A stretch of 64,000 nucleotides of DNA, from the NCBI GenBank assembly GCA_949287365.1, contig CASEGC010000087.1, forward strand, positions 1-64,000, given 5' to 3'. Below the pieces are notes generated by a model, which was given only the letters and a program-made list of their open reading frames with translations, was not told the DNA's origin and ran no database searches. Below, one piece after another: positions 60,849 to 64,000 of this stretch. Origin of the DNA: an uncultured Parabacteroides sp. (lineage in GTDB: Bacteria; Bacteroidota; Bacteroidia; Bacteroidales; Tannerellaceae). Position numbers and translations under genes: made by a program. The first letter of the stretch is position 1. The number at the start of each line of letters is the position of its first letter.

Positions 60849-62369
60849 TTACTCCCACTCTATCGTAGCGGGCGGCTTCGAGCTGATGTCATACACTACG
60901 CGATTCACCCCTTTCACCTTATTGATAATCTCGTTGGAGACCTTGGCGAGAAACTCGTAAGGGAGTTGCGCCCAATCGGCGGTCATGGCATCTGTCGAGG
61001 TCACGGCACGTAAGGCGACCGTGTTCTCATACGTCCGCTCATCACCCATGACACCTACGGAACGAATCGGGAGCAGGATTGTCCCAGCTTGCCATACCTT
61101 GTCATACAAGCCCCACTCACGCATCAACGACATATAAATGTCATCCGCATCTTGCAAAATCCGCACCTTCTCCGGCGTGATGTCTCCCAAGATACGGATG
61201 CCCAGTCCCGGACCGGGGAAAGGATGGCGCTTAATCAAATGCGGCTGCATCCCCAACTCCATGCCCACGCGACGGACCTCGTCCTTGAATAGAAGGCGGA
61301 GCGGCTCCACCAGTTTCAGGTTCATCTTCGCGGGAAGACCGCCCACGTTATGGTGGCTCTTGATGACCGTACCGGTAATGGACAACGACTCAATCACGTC
61401 CGGATAAATCGTTCCCTGCGCCAGCCACTTGATATCTTTCAGCTTCTTGGCTTCCTCCTCGAATACGTCGATGAAACCCTTCCCGATAATCTTACGCTTT
61501 TTCTCCGGTTCCGTCACGCCCGCCAACTCCGCATAGAACTTGTCTTTCGCGTTGACGCCGATTACGTTCAAGCCGAGATGTTCATAGTCTCTCAACACGT
61601 TCTCGAACTCGTTCTTGCGTAACAATCCGTGGTCCACGAATATACAAGTCAGGTTCTTCCCGATGGCACGGTTCAGCAACACCGCCGTGACGGAAGAGTC
61701 CACACCTCCCGAAAGCGCGAGGATTACCTTGTCGTCTCCCAGTTTCTCTTTCAGCTCCTCCACCGTCGACTCGATGAAAGAAGCCGGCGTCCAATCCTTA
61801 GCGCAGCCACAGATGTTCAGGAAATTGTCCAACAATTTGGTCCCGTCCGTCGTATGGAACACCTCCGGATGGAATTGCACGCCCCAAGTGCGCTCGCCCT
61901 CCACGCGATAGGCGGCGGCTTTCACGTCGTCCGTGCTGGCGATAATCTTGAAGTTGTCAGGTAACGCCGTGATCGTGTCGCCATGCGACATCCATATTTG
62001 CGAACCGATTTGAATACCCTTCAGCAACTCGTCCGCGCCATCGATATACGACAAGTTGGCGCGTCCATACTCGCGGGAATTCGCCGGCTCCACCTTACCA
62101 CCGGAGATATAAGCCAAAAATTGCGCCCCATAACAGATTCCCAAAACGGGATATTTACCGCGAATCTCGCTCAAGTCCGCCTTGAAAGCGTCCTTGTCAT
62201 ATACGGAATAAGGACTTCCGGAAAGAATCACGCCCTTCACGTCCGTCGCGCCATGCGGAAATTTGTTATAAGGAACGATTTCGCAATACATATTCAACTC
62301 ACGTACCCTACGGCCGATAAGTTGCGTTGTCTGCGAACCGAAATCAAGAATAATAAGTCTTTCGTGCAT
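60849..62369 (-). CDS. guaA: GMP synthase (glutamine-hydrolysing)
   Basis: Converts XMP to GMP with glutamine nitrogen. 506 residues from 62369 ([11 protein letters not shown]). Class I glutaminase with triad C ([13 protein letters not shown]), H and E ([10 protein letters not shown]); ATP pyrophosphatase loop [14 protein letters not shown]-terminal dimerisation domain ending KPPATIEWE. The -7 box TAAATTCG at 62402-62409 shows that the ATG at 62507 is upstream of the promoter. Confidence 0.97.
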   Translation of the reverse strand: MHERLIILDFGSQTTQLIGRRVRELNMYCEIVPYNKFPHGATDVKGVILSGSPYSVYDKDAFKADLSEIRGKYPVLGICYGAQFLAYISGGKVEPANSREYGRANLSYIDGADELLKGIQIGSQIWMSHGDTITALPDNFKIIASTDDVKAAAYRVEGERTWGVQFHPEVFHTTDGTKLLDNFLNICGCAKDWTPASFIESTVEELKEKLGDDKVILALSGGVDSSVTAVLLNRAIGKNLTCIFVDHGLLRKNEFENVLRDYEHLGLNVIGVNAKDKFYAELAGVTEPEKKRKIIGKGFIDVFEEEAKKLKDIKWLAQGTIYPDVIESLSITGTVIKSHHNVGGLPAKMNLKLVEPLRLLFKDEVRRVGMELGMQPHLIKRHPFPGPGLGIRILGDITPEKVRILQDADDIYMSLMREWGLYDKVWQAGTILLPIRSVGVMGDERTYENTVALRAVTSTDAMTADWAQLPYEFLAKVSNEIINKVKGVNRVVYDISSKPPATIEWE

Positions 62370-62401
62370 GCGAATACGATTATGATATGATTTATAAGTC
62401 G

Positions 62402-62409
62402 CGAATTTA
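62402..62409 (-). promoter_or_regulatory. guaA promoter, -7 box TAAATTCG
   Basis: TAnnTTCG variant 33 bp upstream of the guaA start. Confidence 0.45.
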
Positions 62410-62517
62410 AGGAAAAGCCTCGATTCTCGCACCATGCCAAGGGAGAAAAACGACAAAGCCCCAAGGAATAAAGCGAGAATCCACGGGAAAAAGTTTTTCC
62501 CTTCCACATAAAAACTC

Positions 62518-62601
62518 TATCTTCAGGTTGAAGATATACATCTTTAGGCTGAAGATATGTATCTTTAAGCTTGCGATATGTATCTTTAGGCTAAAGATAG
62601 A
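62518..62601. repeat. 21-bp palindromic array, copy D (4 units)
   Basis: Units at 62518, 62539, 62560 and 62581, exactly 21 bp, consensus TATCTTTAGGCTAAAGATA plus linker. Between divergent guaA and lemA; the 416-bp gap holds this array, two promoters and nothing else that I can see. Confidence 0.9.
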
Positions 62602-62717
62602 GTTTTCATAAGGGAGATTCCGTTTTTTTGGGGGGACTTTCCAAGATTTATCTTCCTACATGACGAATTTTTCGTCCGGGCCGTCCCAGACTCTTCCTTA
62701 TCCCGCAGACGAAACGA

Positions 62718-62748
62718 TTGCGGATATTCGTTTTTTTGTATAGCTTTG
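62718..62748 (+). promoter_or_regulatory. lemA promoter: TTG, 20 bp, TAGCTTTG
   Basis: -33 TTG at 62718-62720, -7 TAGCTTTG at 62741-62748; 38 bp upstream of the lemA ATG. Confidence 0.7.
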
Positions 62749-62785
62749 CCCCGTTTTGTATAATCAACTAAATTTTTTTTCGAAA

Positions 62786-63373
62786 ATGTTCAAGAACAAG
62801 ACAGTATGGATTATCATCGCCATCGTGGCGATATTATTCTTTTGGGTGAAAGGCGTATATAACGATATGGTGATAAAGAACGAGGAAGTGAGCAAGGCAT
62901 GGAGCCAGGTGGAGAACCAGTACCAACGACGCATGGACTTGATTCCGAACCTCGTCAACACCGTGAAAGGATACGCCTCGCATGAGCGAGAGACGCTGGA
63001 AAGCGTGGTCAAGGCACGTTCGGAGGCGACAAAGACCACTATCGACCCCACGAACCTGACCGCGGAATCACTGAAAGAGTTCCAATCCGCCCAAGGCGAG
63101 TTAGGCGCCGCCTTGTCGCGCCTGATGGTGGTTTTGGAACGCTATCCGGACTTGAAGGCGAACCAGAATTTCAGCGAGCTGCAAGCCCAGCTGGAGGGGA
63201 CGGAGAACCGTATCGCCACGGAACGTAAGCGTTTCAATGAGGTAGCCCAATCGTACAACACCTATATCCGCCAATTCCCGAACAACCTGCTGTCCGGCAC
63301 GTTCGGTTTCCAGCCGAAAGCCTACTTCAGCGCGGAGGCCGGGGCGGAAAAGGCGCCTAAAGTGGAATTTTGA
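62786..63373 (+). CDS. lemA: LemA-family membrane protein
   Basis: 195 residues from 62786 (MFKNKTVWIIIAIVAILFFW). One N-terminal membrane segment followed by a helical bundle, with signatures NEEVSKAWSQVENQYQRRMDLIPNLVNTVKGYA and ERKRFNEVAQSYNTYIRQFPNNLLSGTFGFQPKAYF. Function unclear in the family; often neighbours a TPM protein as here, the pair being likely linked in the cell envelope. The TTG at 62756 is not favoured. Confidence 0.93.
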   Translation: MFKNKTVWIIIAIVAILFFWVKGVYNDMVIKNEEVSKAWSQVENQYQRRMDLIPNLVNTVKGYASHERETLESVVKARSEATKTTIDPTNLTAESLKEFQSAQGELGAALSRLMVVLERYPDLKANQNFSELQAQLEGTENRIATERKRFNEVAQSYNTYIRQFPNNLLSGTFGFQPKAYFSAEAGAEKAPKVEF

Positions 63374-63384
63374 CAGAAGGATAA

Positions 63385-64000
63385 ATGAGCCAGACTACAA
63401 CACATAGCGGCCGGAACCGGCGTTGGGCTCTCCTCCTTTGGATAGGCTTGCTGCTCATCGCCACCCGGCTCGCGGCGAGAGATTACACGGTGGAGACCGT
63501 ACCGAACGTCCGCCTCTCCGACCAGCAGAACCACGTGAGCGACCCGGACGGCATCATCGCGCCCGGCGACGCGGCGCGAATCAACCGCCTGCTGAACGTC
63601 GTGGAGGACAGCTTGGGCATCGAGGTGGCGGTCGTGGCCCTGAGCGGCATCGGCGACAACGACACACGCACGTTCGCCACGGAGTTGTTCAATTATTGGA
63701 AACTCGGTCAAAAAGGGGAAGACAATGGGCTGCTAATCCAATTGGTCACGGAGCCCTCGCGACGTTCCGTCGTGTTCGAGACCGGATACGGCATCGAGGG
63801 AGTCCTTCCGGACGCCATCTGTTACCGCCTTCAGCAACAATACATGATACCGGACCTGAAAAAAGGCGATTACAGCGCCGGCATGCTGAAAGGCGTGATG
63901 GCGGTAAGCCAATATCTGCTCTCCAGTGATTACGAGCGGGGGAAAATGGTCGGCGGACATGCCTCCTCGCAGGGCGAAGGCGACCCTTCGCTGTGGATTT
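63385..64000 (+). CDS. TPM-domain (TLP18.3/Psb32/MOLO-1) membrane protein, 3' end outside window
   Basis: 205 residues visible, no stop before the window end. Signal/membrane segment (RRWALLLWIGLLLIATRLAA), then a TPM domain: VSDPDGIIAPGDAARINRLLNVVEDSLGIEVAVVAL and GEDNGLLIQLVTEPSRRSVVFETGYGIEGVLPD. It follows lemA by 11 bp, the usual lemA-TPM pairing. Confidence 0.9.
   Translation, partial: MSQTTTHSGRNRRWALLLWIGLLLIATRLAARDYTVETVPNVRLSDQQNHVSDPDGIIAPGDAARINRLLNVVEDSLGIEVAVVALSGIGDNDTRTFATELFNYWKLGQKGEDNGLLIQLVTEPSRRSVVFETGYGIEGVLPDAICYRLQQQYMIPDLKKGDYSAGMLKGVMAVSQYLLSSDYERGKMVGGHASSQGEGDPSLWI

Overview
The window is a stretch of Bacteroidales chromosome, most like Parabacteroides/Tannerellaceae or a near relative. 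The evidence is the gene content (EttA, PorT-type barrel, DUF6913, DUF6261, PCMD and DUF1080 proteins, archaeal-type ProS, NUDIX-type sugar regulator) and the many promoters with the Bacteroidetes -7 box TAnnTTTG or its TAnnTTCG variant. I cannot name the species. I see no rRNA, tRNA, insertion sequence, prophage or CRISPR array.

Layout. 1-5.9 kb, minus strand: a truncated surface lipoprotein with a G8 tract that breaks its reading frame, then dapA, a DUF6913 gene, ligA and a PCMD-domain gene. 6.1-11.8 kb, minus: a complete sulfonation operon in which an SLC13 anion transporter, CysC, CysD and CysN make PAPS and a sulfotransferase uses it; a small RNA-like unit lies upstream. 12.2-15.1 kb: panB and a two-component system. 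15.2-17.1 kb: a DEDDh exonuclease and a cell-wall amidase. 17.3-22.5 kb, minus: a xylose operon (NUDIX regulator, xylB, xylA, xylE). 22.9-31.6 kb: aminotransferase, YqgE, GNAT, glycosyltransferase, recR, ettA, DUF1080 protein, glyA. 31.7-34.1 kb: GH20 hexosaminidase. 34.2-51 kb: mostly housekeeping genes (yebC, pheT, oxyR, nucleotide-sugar dehydrogenase, nuclease, dnaB, pyrBI, flavin reductase, CNNM/CBS protein, pheS, proS). 51-64 kb: signal-peptide oxidoreductase, membrane protein, DUF6261, thioredoxin lipoprotein, GH2 beta-galactosidase, SGNH hydrolase, nitronate monooxygenase-like protein, guaA, lemA and the start of a TPM-domain gene.

The most unusual signal is between genes. At least eight intergenic regions carry short back-to-back arrays whose unit sequence differs between families but whose period is almost constant: 21 bp (four loci sharing one palindromic unit), 22 bp (two loci), 42 bp as 2 x 21 (one locus) and 23 bp (one locus). 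Most units have a dyad-symmetric core, and most arrays lie in divergent promoter regions or just upstream of a gene. A spacing of about two helical turns suggests phased protein binding or a structural role; this is inference. I do not recognise it as a described element class.

Other points of interest are the possible phase-variable lipoprotein, the PAPS/sulfotransferase operon with its upstream small transcript, a 16-bp palindrome-like motif shared by three intergenic regions, and a strong inverted repeat upstream of the xylose operon.
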